Source: Lepus europaeus (taxonomy: Eukaryota; Chordata; Mammalia; Lagomorpha; Leporidae). Taken from it: a stretch of 64,000 nt of DNA. Every line of letters begins with the position of its first letter. The stretch's first letter is position 1. The stretch is taken from the NCBI RefSeq assembly GCF_033115175.1, contig NC_084829.1, positions 133,520,996-133,584,995 of the forward strand, read 5' to 3'. Below the pieces are notes generated by a model. It was not told the origin of the DNA, ran no database searches, and was given only the letters and a program-made list of their open reading frames with translations. This document shows, piece after piece, positions 32,961-45,212 of the stretch. The position numbers and the translations under genes are program-made.

Positions 32961-35900
32961 CCGCTAGATGGCCCAGGCGCGGGGATGCTGACCCAGGGTC
33001 CCGTGGAGGGCCCCAGGCTCCTGGGTTTTCAGGATGCCGGGTGCGTGTTCAATGCTTATGCTCCTATGGTCAGGCACTGACCGGCTGTTACATTACGGCT
33101 ATCTTTAATTGTTTGTTTGTTTGTTTGTTTGTTTTTTAAATGCGGCGTGGACCGAATAACTCCTGCAGTTTGTCAGGTTCCGTGAATTTAGAGGCGTCTC
33201 GTCAGAGGCGTTCATTGGCTCAGGGCGCGGGATGCCTTGGAGGAGTTGTAACTTCTCCAAACGCAGGGACCTAGCTGGGGAGAGCAGGTTTTCTCTCCTT
33301 GCAAAGCCTGCTTGTTGCTACTGGAGAGGCGGTGGGACTGGCCACAGTTCGCTTTTGTAGCGTGAAATGGGTTTGTGAGGGGGCGGCGGGTGTGCTCGTT
33401 TTACTCTGCCCCACACGGCAACACAGACTTTCTTTGGTAGCACTTGGGAGACTTTTCTTTCTTTGTAGCCAAGACTGGGGACAGCTCTGGGCGGTTAGGG
33501 AGTTTGCGGACCGAGTCCCGCAGCAGAGCGGTGAGGAAACCCGAGCGCGGTTTAATTTGCACCGTCTCTGGGCTAGCTGGGGTGGCAGTGTCTCCCCTCG
33601 CCGCCACCACCCTTCCTTCCCTCGTGCTTTGAAGGCTCAGGGGGTTTGCCTGTGCGGTGGAAGTGTGCGGGGAGGGTGGTGTTGGCCTGCCACCTCGGAG
33701 CCCGCAGAGTCATTCATGCATCTCCCCCTGAGCTCAGTGGAGGAAGGTGCAGCATAGCGCCCGGGCGTGTGTTTTGGTTTCAGGGCGGTTCCACGTGGAG
33801 CACCTCCGTGTGCGTGTGTGTTGTGTGCTTGATCTGTGAGGAGGTAACAGGAGTCTCGTGTTCAAACCCAGTGGGCCGTTGGCCATTAATTTGCTTTCCT
33901 GGCTGTCATTACAGACACTTCCAAAATCTGATACCTAGGAGAACCAACAGGTTAGGTTTCACATTAAGAGCTCATACTTAACAGTTTTCTTTCTCCCTCA
34001 CCCCTTTTGGCTTGGCACCCTGGGATCAACGTAATTGTTGGAGCGAAATATATCTTCTCGAATATGGCATTTTGTTCCTTGCCTCCTCTGCAGCCACTTT
34101 TTGCGCCCTCGGGCGTTGGTCGGTTTCAGTGCGGGCTCCTGCGGGACATAGTTGGGGGTCCTGTGGGTTTTTCGCCACTGCGGGTTCCCCATCCACAGCT
34201 TCTGAAGTTTCATGTAGGCTTAAGTGACTGACAGAATTGAAAGGTGACGATGATATTTTGTTTATTGGATTGTTTTTGTTTTCATTTTTAAAACCGCTTC
34301 GGGACAAGAATTGAATTTGATAATCCTTCCCCAGGAGAGCTTGGTTATAAGCACAAAGATCGACTTTTTGTTTTTCATGAAAAAATTTTGTTTGGGTAAG
34401 TGTAAACCTGAAGAACAAAAAACTAAGAAAAGAGACCGGAAGAGAATCCCAAAACAAAATATTTGATACGTGGTAGGATGCGTTGTAAGAGATTGCATTC
34501 AAAGACATTTGTGTATTTTAAAAAATGATATTTCCCCAAGAAATAAAAAAGCAGAAGTAACAAGAGACAGGCTGTTTTGTGTGGAAGTAGATTGTCAGAA
34601 CTTGAATCTTCTGGCCACAATACTGAGTGCACGTAGAACTACACCCGCTTTTACTGTTATTATAAACCATGAAATAGCTTGTTCCACCTGATTAAAAGTT
34701 ATAAGTCATTCAAAGTTAAACCAATTTTTAGAAGTGGTTGTACAGGAAAGTTAAAGCCTTTGACAGTAACAGCTTTCTAATTAGCATAATTAGATTAGCT
34801 GGAAACTGTTCCTTTCTCTGATTATTAAGGATATGTCCTGGCCTTCCGTAATAAGTGAAGGACTCACAGCAATGTGGATTTGGAAAACCTGTTTGTTCTT
34901 GTAAAGTGCCTGAAAATGGTGTGCCAGAGCATTTTAAGGCCATCGTAACTAGAGACTCTTCCACAATTGTAACTGGAATAAGATTTACTTAATTTTCTTT
35001 GTTAATATTTATTTTATTGATTATTAGAAATTGAATATCTTATTTTCAAAAACAATTTCTCATGTGTATGTAGTCACAGATCATGTTTATATAAGTCATA
35101 TGTTCCAGTTTAAACAATTTAAAGCCCTAAGATTTGGATGCAAAGACATCAATTCAAGAACAATCAGTATTCTTATTTAAAAAACACAGATGCTGAATTC
35201 TAGAGAATTCATAGAAGCTGGAGGGGAGAAAATTGTCTTTGCATGAAAGTTTCTTTTTTGAGGGGAAAATGGGAGATGAATAGGTTTTCATTTCGCTATA
35301 ATTTATTTTTCCTTTTAAATAACCTCTTCAGGTTAAAAAAAAGAGCAAGTTCTCCATTCCTAAGAATTTCATTTTTATTTATATTGTGATTTGGGGTGTA
35401 AATAAATTTTACATAGCCACGGGAAATAAAGTGTCCAGTTTCATGTTTTCAATCTCTGTTGCAAGCTCTAAATGACTGATGCCGTGTCTAAAAATATATT
35501 TATGTGGCTCAGTATTTCATATTTTAAAGTTTTATGCACTAGAATTAAGATATCTAGAATTTTTAGAATGGTGGAATTGTATGAAAACCATAATTATTGT
35601 TATAAAATTTAGGTTGTTGGAAAGTTCACATTCTATCTTTCAAACAGCAAAATTAAACTTATTTCACCCAATGGAATTGAACTCTTTTTATGCAAAATTC
35701 AAGAGAAGACATAATCCCTTCCAAGACTTAGTGAAGTATTAAGTAATTTAAGAATGCAAGTATTTATTATGTTTGTTCATTATCTTTATTTTTTCTATTA
35801 GGTAAATGCAAGAACACTGAACATTCAGTAAAAACAGGCCCCCCTTTATAAGGAGTTTATTCACCATAGTCTGTATTGCAGCTGCTGATCATATTTCATG

Positions 35901-37330
35901 GAGCTGTTAAAGCACTTAAAACCTAAAATTAGGTACTGTCTGGTTGTAAATATTTCAGATCACTCATTTAAGAAATAAATAGAAAAGTGTGTTATCAAAG
36001 GTAGGAGTGGTTTTGAATCCTTTCACTGAAGAACTGAACAAACCTCTTTCAAACACCTTGTTATTTTTTCAGTGAGAATATAATCCTGACAGTTTCTTTT
36101 TCAAATGGATATTATTCTTACATATGTTAAACGCTTATAATGTGGCTCCCAGTGGAGTATCTTAAACTAATTGTGTTCGAAAATACAGTTGGGAGATTTT
36201 ATTACAATGGTTACTAGGTGAAGGAGATCAACACCAGGGGGAATGGGATGGTGTTGCACTGTACCTGCTTCTCTCATGAATTTTTCCTGGTGAACTGAGA
36301 AACGACATGTTTTTTCAGCATTTGCCCTCGAAATGGGGGAGATGCAATGGGGTATTTAGTTGCCACGTGTGCAATACTGCATTTTGCAGTTAGATATGTT
36401 TTCATGTGGGGAACACTGAATGTTCATTAAATTGTACATGGAGCCAAATTTGGCGTCATTTAGTTTGAACTTGAGTGGACGAAAATAAACAAGAGTCACA
36501 TATTTTAAAGCAGTACAAGTTAACTTTGATTGCTTTTAAGAGGTTAGAAGACTTTGTAAACATTACTGTCACCTAATATTGCTCATGGCACTGCACATTA
36601 GTGTGTGCCTTGGTGATATGTCATTTAACTCTTGAAATTTGTGATTCTTACTGTTTGCTACCCCATGTTTGTACTAGGAGAAAGATACTGAAAATGAACA
36701 ACACTATCCTTAACCCTTCTTCCCCCTTCCCTTGTCCAGAAAAAGAGATGAGACTGATTAATTTAAAAATAGAAACCATTTTGTGTTATCAAAACCACAT
36801 TTATATGGTGGTTTAAGCCAGTTTCAGAGTGTACACCTCGGAGTCTCACTGAAACCTTTTCTGTCATTGAAAGGCGCTAATTGATCTTAGGGTGCTGACA
36901 TAATAGTATAGTTTGATATTTGAAACCTTTCAGGGTTGGTCTGTCCCTTTTCTCACCCTGAGATTTCAGTGCATGGCTGATGAAGAAAGACAACATATTA
37001 AGAAGCTAAAAATTCTAATGTTTTCCTTGTATGAAATACTTTAATGCAATATTATCAACACTATTTCTATTTAAAGCTTTTATTTACATACAGTAAGTGA
37101 ACTTATTTTAATGTACATTTGGACTGTGGATGAAAGAGATATATTATTATGTTAGGATTTTTAAAGTATTTTCCCACAGGTGGTAGCTTTATTATATTTA
37201 ACTTTTTAGCCAAAGTCTGATTGCTATTAGAACATTTGAATATTTTCAAAATGAAGTTGCAATAAATCAACAGACAATAGCCATCTTGAAATTTCATATC
37301 TAAGACTATATTCCCTTATGTATATTTTCT
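32961..37330. other. Single-copy region downstream of the CpG island
   Basis: About 4.4 kb almost without SINEs. The first 0.9 kb is a GC-moderate shore with (TTTG)n at 33111-33134. A pair of TAATTAG homeodomain-type cores lies at 34778-34784 and 34787-34793. The rest is AT-rich. Interpreted as the start of intron 1. No coding exon found. Confidence 0.5.
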
Positions 37331-37334
37331 TTCC

Positions 37335-37660
37335 TTTTTTGGAAATTTTATTTGAGAGTCAGATAGAGGAAGAGAGAGAGAGGGAGAGAGAGAGAAAGAG
37401 AGAGAGAGAGAGAAAGCAAGCACTCCCATCTGCTGGGTCACTCTCAAATGCTGGTAATGACTTGGGCTCGGCTGAGACTAAAGGTAGGAGTTAGAAAGCA
37501 CTCTAGTTTCCCTTATGAGTGGCAGCAACCTAATTACTTGAGCTGTCACCACAGCTTCCAGGGTTTGCATGAGCGGAAAGCTGGAGTCAGAAGCTGGAGC
37601 TGGAAGCCCTCCACTGTGGAACATGGACGTATTAGCTGCTAGGTTAAATGATTAGCTTCA
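37335..37660 (-). mobile_element. Old SINE with (GA)n
   Basis: Tail complement GGAAATTTTATTTGAGAG, a (GA)n-rich tract at 37367-37413, CCCATCTGCTGGGTCACTC, then a decayed body. Confidence 0.72.
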
Positions 37661-37744
37661 TATTTGGATAGTTGCACTTTTGCTGTCTCTCTGAGTCATC
37701 ACCAGCATCATCATCAATCATAATATCATCATGATCATAATATC

Positions 37745-37965
37745 CTAGATAACATTTACTGAAAATTTACTTTATATAAAATACTGTTTTAAGTATTTAA
37801 TGTGGATTAGCAAATTTAATCTTATCATACATGCTATAAGTTAGGTACTTTTATTATTTCCATTTTACAGAAGAGGAAACTGAGGCCCAGTTGTGCAGTG
37901 GGGTGGAGCCAGTCCCAACTTCCCTGCCCAACCCAGCACTCTTACTGTTAAGTGTTGTGCTAGGC
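37745..37965 (-). repeat. MIR
   Basis: The reverse-strand core TTAGGTACTTTTATTATTTCC and CATTTTACAGAAGAGGAAAC at about 37840-37880 is well preserved, followed by CTGAGGCCCAG and a decayed end. Confidence 0.85.
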
Positions 37966-38740
37966 AATGTCTCCCACTGGTGGGTATACATGAAGCACTT
38001 TTAGATGGTTCCCAGACACTTTATTTTTAGATTATTAGCTATGTAAAGATAAGTAGACATTAGAAAAATGTTAAATTTTATATTAAACCTTCAATTTCAT
38101 AGATAATATTGTTTTTAAAAAATGCCAAAATAAAGCATTGAAGTAAAAACATTTTTAAAAGAAATATATTCAGAACGAACCAGTGTTGGGTCTAAATAGC
38201 CAAAATCATGAAGTTTGGCAGCAAATACTGAATTTGGAGAAAGACTGTCTTTCAAGAACTTATGACCAAATATTTTAACACTTAATGTAGAATTGTCCTT
38301 TGCATTTGAAGCCTTGTCTATTGGTTGATGTTACCAACTTTATTTTTTATATGTCCTTGTTTTTATGTATTCAGCCTGAATCTTTGAACCAGCTAATCAA
38401 GAACAACAAGTTAAAGAGTGTTTATAGGACTTATAGAAGTGTCATCCTTATTCTGGAAATACTTTCAATTTATATGGTTATTAGATCTTTTATTTAGATG
38501 TTCTCTAGTTGAGTATTTTTTGCTGTTAATAACCTGTTTTTTAAATTTTAAACTATTTTTTCATGAAAGAAGTTTTAATTTATTATAAATAAAGAACCCT
38601 TTATTCAAATGAAAACTGACAGTGTACCCACTCGCAAAAAAAAAAAAAAAAAAAAAAGCCACTACGCTGACTGGAGCAGGATGTGGATGTCCTGAGAATT
38701 ATTCATCAACACTCCCCTCTTACCCTTCCTGCCTTTCTTT
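37966..38740. other. Single-copy AT-rich sequence
   Basis: A poly-A of about 23 bp at 38635-38657 has no recognisable SINE or L1 attached. No exon. Confidence 0.45.
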
Positions 38741-38753
38741 TAAAATACTCTTT

Positions 38754-39035
38754 ATTTATTTGTATTTATTTGAAAGGCAGACAGGTGGACAGACAGACAG
38801 AGGTCTTCTATGCAATAGTTTACTCTCCAAATGTCTGCAACAGTTGGGACTGGGCCAGGCTGAAGCCAGGATCTACATCTCCTACATTATTGGCAGGGAC
38901 CCAAGGACTTGAGCCATCACCTGCTGCCTCTCAGGGTGTGCTTTAGCAGGAAACTGGTTGGGGAGTAGAACCAGGAGTCAAACCAAGGTACTCAGATACG
39001 AAATGTGGGTATCTTCATTACTATGCTAGATGCCA
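38754..39035 (-). mobile_element. Old CSINE-like SINE
   Basis: Target duplication TAAAATACTCTTT (38741-38753) against TAAAATATCTCTTT (39036-39049). Body GGGACTGGGCCAGGCTGAAGCC, and head end at ATGCTAGATGCC. Confidence 0.82.
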
Positions 39036-39049
39036 TAAAATATCTCTTT

Positions 39050-39970
39050 TTAAAGGTGTATCTCTTGCCCCTCATACCTATAATTTGTGTAGACTTATGA
39101 ACCAATGTACAGCTTTACTTCAGATGAATACTGAAAATGTAAAAGCTGATCGGGACATTCCCCACCTATAGTTGCAAACCAGAGTAAAGTACATAGACCT
39201 TGTGTGTGTAGGGCTTGCTTTCTTAGAGTGTCTTCTCTCTCTAAAGGACTTTAGGATTTATCTGACTTTGGATTGCCATGTAAATTATTGCTACTGTTTC
39301 TGTTATCCTTTCCCCCTCTCCTTTTAAAATAAAAGGGACATTTCCTGTGAAAGGCTACAATTAAATCATAAAAATTTACATTCATATGCCATTAAGTTTA
39401 ATCCCACTTACAAAAGCAATAACATTAAGTTTGAAATTCTAGCCTTAATCTAGTGGGTATACTGCATTCCAGGAGAAGGGCTTATTCTCGAAAAGGTCAT
39501 GTACACAATTCACAGACCTCTGCGTATACCCAGTGGAGTGATCTATTCATTACATTTCACCCCTGACTTTGAACTCCCTAATGTTAAAGGATTTGAAAAG
39601 ACCTGAATGTTCTGATTAAGAGATTGGATATTTCTAACTTAATGTGTCTAGTATGTTGAAAGTGATAATGATTTTGGGTGTCAGCAGATCTCTACATTAA
39701 ATAATTCTTTTCACTTAAACTTCTGTATTTGAATGCAAATGTATATTCATACATGACCATGACTCAAGTAATTCTAGGTAGAGTTAAGGACAAGGTGGAT
39801 AAGTCACGTTCATATTTCCTTTTGCAGATTTTTCGATAATCTGAACTGTACTTCTGGTAGGTAACTTAAGAAGGCGAACTTGTCAAAAACAGCATTTCTA
39901 CTGAAACCTTTTACATGGACTTTAGGTGTTAAGATGGTCCTACCATTTGATTTTTTTGTGGGTTGACCCA
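39050..39970. other. Single-copy sequence
   Basis: Nothing recognised. No splice-framed coding region. Confidence 0.45.
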
Positions 39971-39974
39971 GGAG

Positions 39975-40472
39975 ATTTTTTTTTTAATTGTTTGAGGAGG
40001 AGAGAGAGTGAGGGAGGGAGACAGAGAACTCTCCCAATCAGCTGGTTCATTCTCCAGATAGATGTCCACAATGGCTACCCAGGACTGAGTCAGGCCAAGG
40101 CTAGGAGCTAGGAACACAATCAGGTTCTCCCATATGGATTCCAGGTACCCAATTACTTGAGCCATTATCTGCCTTCCAAGGTGCTCATTAATAGGAGGCT
40201 GGGGGGGGGGGGGGCTGGCACCATGGTGCAGTAGGTTAATCCTCCGGCTGCAGCACTGGCATCTTATATGTGTGCTGGTTTTTGTCCCGGCTGCTCCTCT
40301 TCCAATCCAGCTCTCTGCTGTGGCCCGGGAAAGCAGTAGAATATGGTCCAAGTCCTTGGGCCCTTGCCCCAAAATGGGAGACCAGGAAGAAGTTCCTGGC
40401 TCCTGGCTTCGAATCAGCACAGCTCTGGCCTTTGTGGCTATTTGGGGAGTGAACCAACGAAAGGAAGACTTT

Positions 40473-40503
<31 letters not shown>

Positions 40504-40655
40504 GTAACTCTACCTCTCAAATAAATAAATAAAATATTAAAAAAAAAATAGGAGGCTGGAATTGGGAGCAGAGCTGGGACTGGAACTGAAGCACTTTGAT
40601 AGGAAATTGGTGCCTTCATCAGCATTGTAACTGCTAGGCCAAACACCCACCCTGC
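39975..40655 (-). mobile_element. Old SINE split by a younger CSINE
   Basis: The left half is 39975-40202 (tail side, AGAGAGTGAGGG tract, body). The right half is 40547-40655 (ATAGGAGGCTGGAATTGGGAGC to AGGCCAAACACCC). The duplicated AATAGGAGGCTGG at the join shows that one element was cut by the later insertion. Confidence 0.85.
40203..40546 (+). mobile_element. CSINE inserted in an older SINE
   Basis: The copy starts with a G-run, then GGCTGGCACCATGGTGCAGTAGG, and ends AAATAAATAAATAAAATATT and poly-A. Exact 13-bp duplication AATAGGAGGCTGG at 40190-40202 and 40547-40559. Confidence 0.94.
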
Positions 40656-41129
40656 CCAGGAAGCATTTTAATTTAGGTCTGCTTTGTCTACATAATTGTT
40701 GACTTTAGATTTTAAGGCTTCATTCATGGAAGTACATAACAAGATTCTGGGTACTTTGTAAATGCTTATTAAGTGCCTTGTCATTATTAATGTTGCTGAA
40801 GACATACAAAAATCAGAGTGGCATGAATAGATTTTTTTGTACCCTGAGGAAACTTTGGTACTTCTGGTGTATATACCAATATCCAAGGACTGCTTAGCTC
40901 ATGGAGTTAATCACCAGCAGCAGATCACAGGTTCTGTCCTTAGATATTTACATTACCTTTAGGGGGACACTTGTCTTACCATTTGGTCACAATGTTACCT
41001 TTGTCATAGTAGGTATAGTTGTTACATTTTGGTGGCTCTCCTGGAGGGAGCCATTCTGGATCATGCTGGATCTAACACCCTCTCTCCTTAGGATGCTCAG
41101 TCACATTTGTTCACAATTTTTTTTAAAAT
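40656..41129. other. Single-copy sequence
   Basis: No recognised repeat or exon. Confidence 0.45.
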
Positions 41130-41685
41130 AAGATCTCTCTTAGCCTTGGCATTCTGTAAAATATTCCATGTGGCCTATTGAACAAATTCCAGACCTCTCG
41201 ATAGGGCAACAAAGACGGTTCACACTGAGAGCTTTGCCCAGGTTGCCATTCACATCTCTCACCACCCATTCACAAAGTTTCTTCTTCAGCTATATGGAAA
41301 CTGTAACACTTTGGTAGTTTCCACTTTGTTTCCTGTGTATGCAATTTTCCTGTGTGGAAAATTGCCCCTCTGCCTCCATAATTTTCTTTTATACTTCATT
41401 GTTGAAGACCTAAGTGGCATAATATAACCTTTTCCAGCAAGTTTCTGTGACCTTCACAGGTTGAGTTGTAAGTTTCTCTCTCATTCTTCCCAAAGCCTTT
41501 AGCAAGGCGCTTGGTGCAATGAAGCATAATAGGTTGCATTTGTCTAAATCTTGCTATGTAATGAGAATTTACTGGAAGCATTAGCTGTGTTTGTCATCTT
41601 TCTGTCTCCAGGGCACAGAACACTGCTTGACAAATAATATGTAGGTGGTACCTAAAATCCTGTTGAGTGAATGAATAAAGGACAT
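41130..41685 (+). repeat. L2 3' portion
   Basis: L2-like stretches include CCTATTGAACAAATTCCAGACC and CTCTCACCACCCATTC. It closes with CAGAACACTGCTTGACAAATA and GTTGAGTGAATGAATAAAG, the typical L2 3' end. The antisense 126-codon open frame at 41581-41961 is accidental. Confidence 0.65.
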
Positions 41686-41999
41686 GGGCATGAGAGAAGC
41701 AATGCTGGCACAGGACATCCCTTGCTTGGGATGTCGGGTGAGCTTGGGAATTGTGGAAAGAGCAGTGACTGCTACAAGGCATGTCAAGCTCAAGAACAAC
41801 CTCAGGGATTTCCGATGTTCATCCAGGGCAATTGCAGCTCCAAATCCAGGCCTCTTGTATATGTGTTTATTTCCAGCCATTGGGAATTCAGTGATCCAGT
41901 GGATAAGCCAAGGATCCAGAAGTCTGGGTATTACAAAGCACTTGAAATCTGTGGGACTCAATTCTTTCTATAGTATGAGAGTACAAATGATATAGAGCC

Positions 42000-42525
42000 A
42001 GGCAGCTCGGGTTTAAATCCTAGTTCTTTTTGTTGTTGTTGTTGTTGTTATTGTTGTTGAAGATTTTATTTATTTATTTGAGAGGTAGAGTTATAGAGAG
42101 ACAGAGGAAGAAACAGAGGAAAAGGTTTTCCATCTGCTGGTTCACTCCCTAGGTGGCCACAAAGGTCAGAGCTGGGCCCATCTGAAGGCAGGAGCCTCTT
42201 CTGGGTCTCCCATGCAGGGACCCAAGCACTTGGACCATCTTGCACTGCTTTCTCAGGCCATAAGCAGAGAGCTGGACCAGAAGAGGGGCAGTCGGAACTT
42301 GAACCAGCACCCATATGGGATGCGGGTGCTGCTGGTGGAATCTTAGCCTACTATGCCACAGCACTGGCCTTTAAATCCCAGTTATGACACTAACGATTCT
42401 GTAACATCAAATCCAATATGTAGACCATTTTGCGCCAGTTTTCTCATGTGTGATAGAACAAACTTTATGAAATTCTGGTGATAACTTGGTGAGTAGACAA
42501 AGCATTTAGAATAGTGCTAAATCTA
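42000..42525 (+). repeat. MIR split by a CSINE
   Basis: The left part GGCAGCTCGGGTTTAAATCC is at 42001-42020. The right part runs from 42370 through CCAGTTTTCTCATGTGTGATAG (42435-42456). The two parts form one plus-strand MIR once the SINE at 42026-42369 is removed. Confidence 0.78.
42026..42369 (-). mobile_element. CSINE inserted in a MIR, with (TTG)n at tail side
   Basis: Target duplication TTTAAATCCTAGTT (42012-42025) against TTTAAATCCCAGTT (42370-42383), itself MIR sequence. (TTG)n at 42030-42060 is the complement of an expanded A-rich tail. Confidence 0.93.
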
Positions 42526-43142
42526 AGTAAAGTTTTCTCTCTGTTTACATAGATTCCCCATGCAACAATCAACTAACCATATATTTGAAAAACAAAACAA
42601 AACTTGTGCCTGTGTGGAACATATAGATACATTTTTTCTTATTATTACTAACTGGACAAGATACATAACAACTGCTTACATAGTGCTTACATTGCATTAG
42701 GTATTACAAATCATCTGGAGATGACTTAAGATGTTTGGAGGGTGTGCATGGGTTACATGCAAATACTCCATCATTTTAAAGGCATGTAAGAGATTTGAGC
42801 ATCCATGGGGAGGTCCTGGACAGGTGGAGTAATTTAGACTCGTGCCCCACAGATAGAATGGTGACTTGAAATAGTTATGGTTATAACTGTGTGTCATTTG
42901 GTAGATAACTCAAACGGTTCCAGCGACTTTTAGAGCTGAAAATCCCTTTGGAAACTATAAATTGAGTCTTCAATGACCCAGGAACAAATTTGTTACTCTG
43001 GGATCATCTTAGCAATTGTAAGCACAATCTGTTGTGGCACTCTTATTTGACAGTATTTAAATTTACCTGGTTTCTTGTCACTTGCCTGAAGTACCAGTTA
43101 TAAGAATTTGTATACTTTTCAGTTGTCAGTGGGCTTGATGAA
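42526..43142. other. Single-copy sequence
   Basis: No gene or repeat recognised. Confidence 0.45.
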
Positions 43143-43158
43143 CTCAATTAAACTTTTT

Positions 43159-43505
43159 TTTTTATTTTTATTTTTTTGACAGGCAGAGTGGACAGTGAGA
43201 GAGAGAGACAGAAAGAAAGGCCTTCGTTTTTGCCATTGGTTCACCCTCCAATGGCCACTGCGGCTGGCGCGCTGCGGCTGGCGCACCGCGCTGATCCGAT
43301 AGCAGGAGCCAGGTGCTTCTCCTGGTCTCCCATGCGGGTGCAGGGCCCAAGTGCTTGGGCCATCCTCCACTGCACTCCCTGGCCACAGCAGAGAGCTGGC
43401 CTGGAAGAGGGGCAACCGGGACAGAATCAGTGCCCCGACAGGTACTAGAACCCGTGTGCCGGCGCCGCAAGGCAGAGGATTAGCCTATTGAGCCGCGGCG
43501 CCGGC
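43159..43505 (-). mobile_element. Young CSINE, pure-A-tailed subfamily
   Basis: Exact 16-bp duplication CTCAATTAAACTTTTT at 43143-43158 and 43506-43521. The GC-rich head GAGCCGCGGCGCCGGC is intact. The body carries a duplicated GCGC(T/A)...GCGGCTGGCGC motif at 43260-43284. Confidence 0.96.
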
Positions 43506-43587
43506 CTCAATTAAACTTTTTAAAAAATAACTTCAGATATTGCTACGGTTTTGACTTTTGCAGAGATTTTGAAAAAATTGCTTCTAA

Positions 43588-43783
43588 AGCTCTAATAATT
43601 GACATTTGGGGCTGAAAATTGGAGGTATGGGTGCTGCGTTGTGCATTTTGGGGTATTTGGCAACATCCTTGGCTTCTACCCACAAGATGCCACTAGACCT
43701 TGCTTCCATGAGTAATTACAGCGTCTCCCAGTAGTCAGGTGTTCTCTGGGACCACAGTTGCTTGCAGTTGAGAGCCCATAACA
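43588..43783 (+). mobile_element. MER20-like hAT-Charlie DNA transposon
   Basis: TTGACATTTGGGGCTG, GCTGCGTTGTGCATTTTGGGG, CTTCTACCCACAAGATGCC and the terminal GTTGAGAGCCC follow the MER20 consensus order. Non-autonomous and ancient in placental mammals, with no transposase. Confidence 0.75.
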
Positions 43784-44309
43784 AAGCGGATCTTTCTATC
43801 ATTTGATATAGTAAGAAAAATACCAGGCCTGTGCATAAAGGGGATTATTCTGTTTCCAGCCAAGTGTGGAGAATCCTAGTACATTTCTCTCAAGTTTAAA
43901 CACAAAGTCAAACAGTTCTCATTGGTCTGTCTTGATAGATTAGTTTTACACAGTAAAGACGTACAAGTAAATTTTATAACTATTAGCCACCTTCTGCATA
44001 ATTTCCTATTTTGAAAATAATATATGAGGAAAGGGAACAGAATACATGGGAGAGTAGGCAGGCTATAAATACCTGTATGCCTGTGCTTCCTATTATTTTT
44101 TGCTATTATTTGTTAGTAGATGGGATGACATTTTAAATAATGACAATTTTCTGTCCTTTGCCATGAGTAAATACTCAGTGATGAGAAACACTTTATTTAG
44201 TCTTGCTTTTCATTTTGTATCTCAAGTTCAGGATCTTAAGTTTAATAACATTTGTACAACTTAAAGAAAGTAAAGCTGAAAATACTGCACAGTTTAATTG
44301 AAAATTCTT
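43784..44309. other. Single-copy sequence
   Basis: Nothing recognised. Confidence 0.45.
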
Positions 44310-44648
44310 TTTAGGAGTAGGTATTTGGTACATTAAGACTCTGCTTGGGACACCCGTGTCTCTTATGTTGGAATGCCTGGTTCCAGTCTTGGCTCCTCTG
44401 GTTTCTACCCAGTTTCCTACTAATATGTACCCTGGGAGAAAGCAGATGATGCTTTATGTACTCTGGTAGTTGTCATCCACATTTGAGACCCAGCTTGAAT
44501 TCTGGGCTCCTGGCTTCAGCCTTGCCCAGCCCTGGCTAATGGTAGACATTTGGGGAGTGAACTGCAAGATGGAATATCTTTCTGTGTCTTTTTCTCTGTA
44601 TCTCCCCACCTTTCAAACAAAATGTAAATAAATAAAAACAAAAATAAA
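44310..44648 (+). mobile_element. Old CSINE-like SINE
   Basis: TTGGAATGCCTGGTTCCAGTC near 44369, the region before GGGAGTGAACTGCAAGATGG, and a tail CAAAATGTAAATAAATAAAAAC. Diverged, no clear target duplication. Confidence 0.75.
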
Positions 44649-45100
44649 TACTGTCTGAATGAATTACCAAATCCTAGATTTAATGTTCTAATTCTGTAGG
44701 TTTATTATTGACATATAGATTGTGTCTGTGAATTAATGTGCAACTAATTTTAAGTAAATTTTTGATTACCAACCTGTCTGGTGTAGATGTGTATGAAAAA
44801 TGTTTTGAAAATTACTTGAAAAGAACAAAATGGGAACACATAGTGTTAAATGTAAAGTTAGGGAGCATAACTTTACTCACTTGAGTTTTGAGTGGAATGT
44901 GAAATTACTTTTAAATTTGAAACATTAATATGGATGTGTTAGACCAATTCTTATAAGCTCTATGATGCTTGAAATTCTGTGCATATGCATTGTCTAATTT
45001 AGTGGCTTTATTTTCATTGTATTAGGCAAGTAATCTTGCCTGGATGCAGAGTGTCCTAGAGTTTTCATATCATTTCCTAACTGATGCTCAAGTAGGCAGG
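44649..45100. other. Single-copy AT-rich sequence
   Basis: Nothing recognised. Confidence 0.45.
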
Positions 45101-45143
45101 TGCAAGAATTTTTTTTTCTGTCTCTCTCTCTCCCTTTACAATG

Positions 45144-45212
45144 TTTACAAATGCTTTTGGGCACATAATGCAATCAGGCACTTTCTTTTCTCTCCCTGGG
45201 ATATTCTCACAC
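45144..45212 (+). repeat. First copy of a local 70-bp duplication
   Basis: TTTACAAATGCTTTTGGG through GGGATATTCTCACAC matches 45775-45842 with a handful of differences and one indel. The flanks do not match. Confidence 0.85.

Noticed and set aside
31498..32967. Many long open frames (up to 243 codons, both strands) in the CpG island
   Set aside because: They overlap in five or six frames, are Arg/Pro/Gly/Ala-rich and arise from GC-rich sequence lacking TAA/TAG/TGA. No domain or start context supports any one of them.
39929..40498. 189-codon open frame on the minus strand
   Set aside because: It spans the young CSINE and the tail half of the older SINE it interrupts; no independent coding evidence.
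41581..41961. 126-codon minus-strand open frame
   Set aside because: It overlaps an L2 3' end, has an overlapping opposite-strand frame of 100 codons and no splice or domain support.
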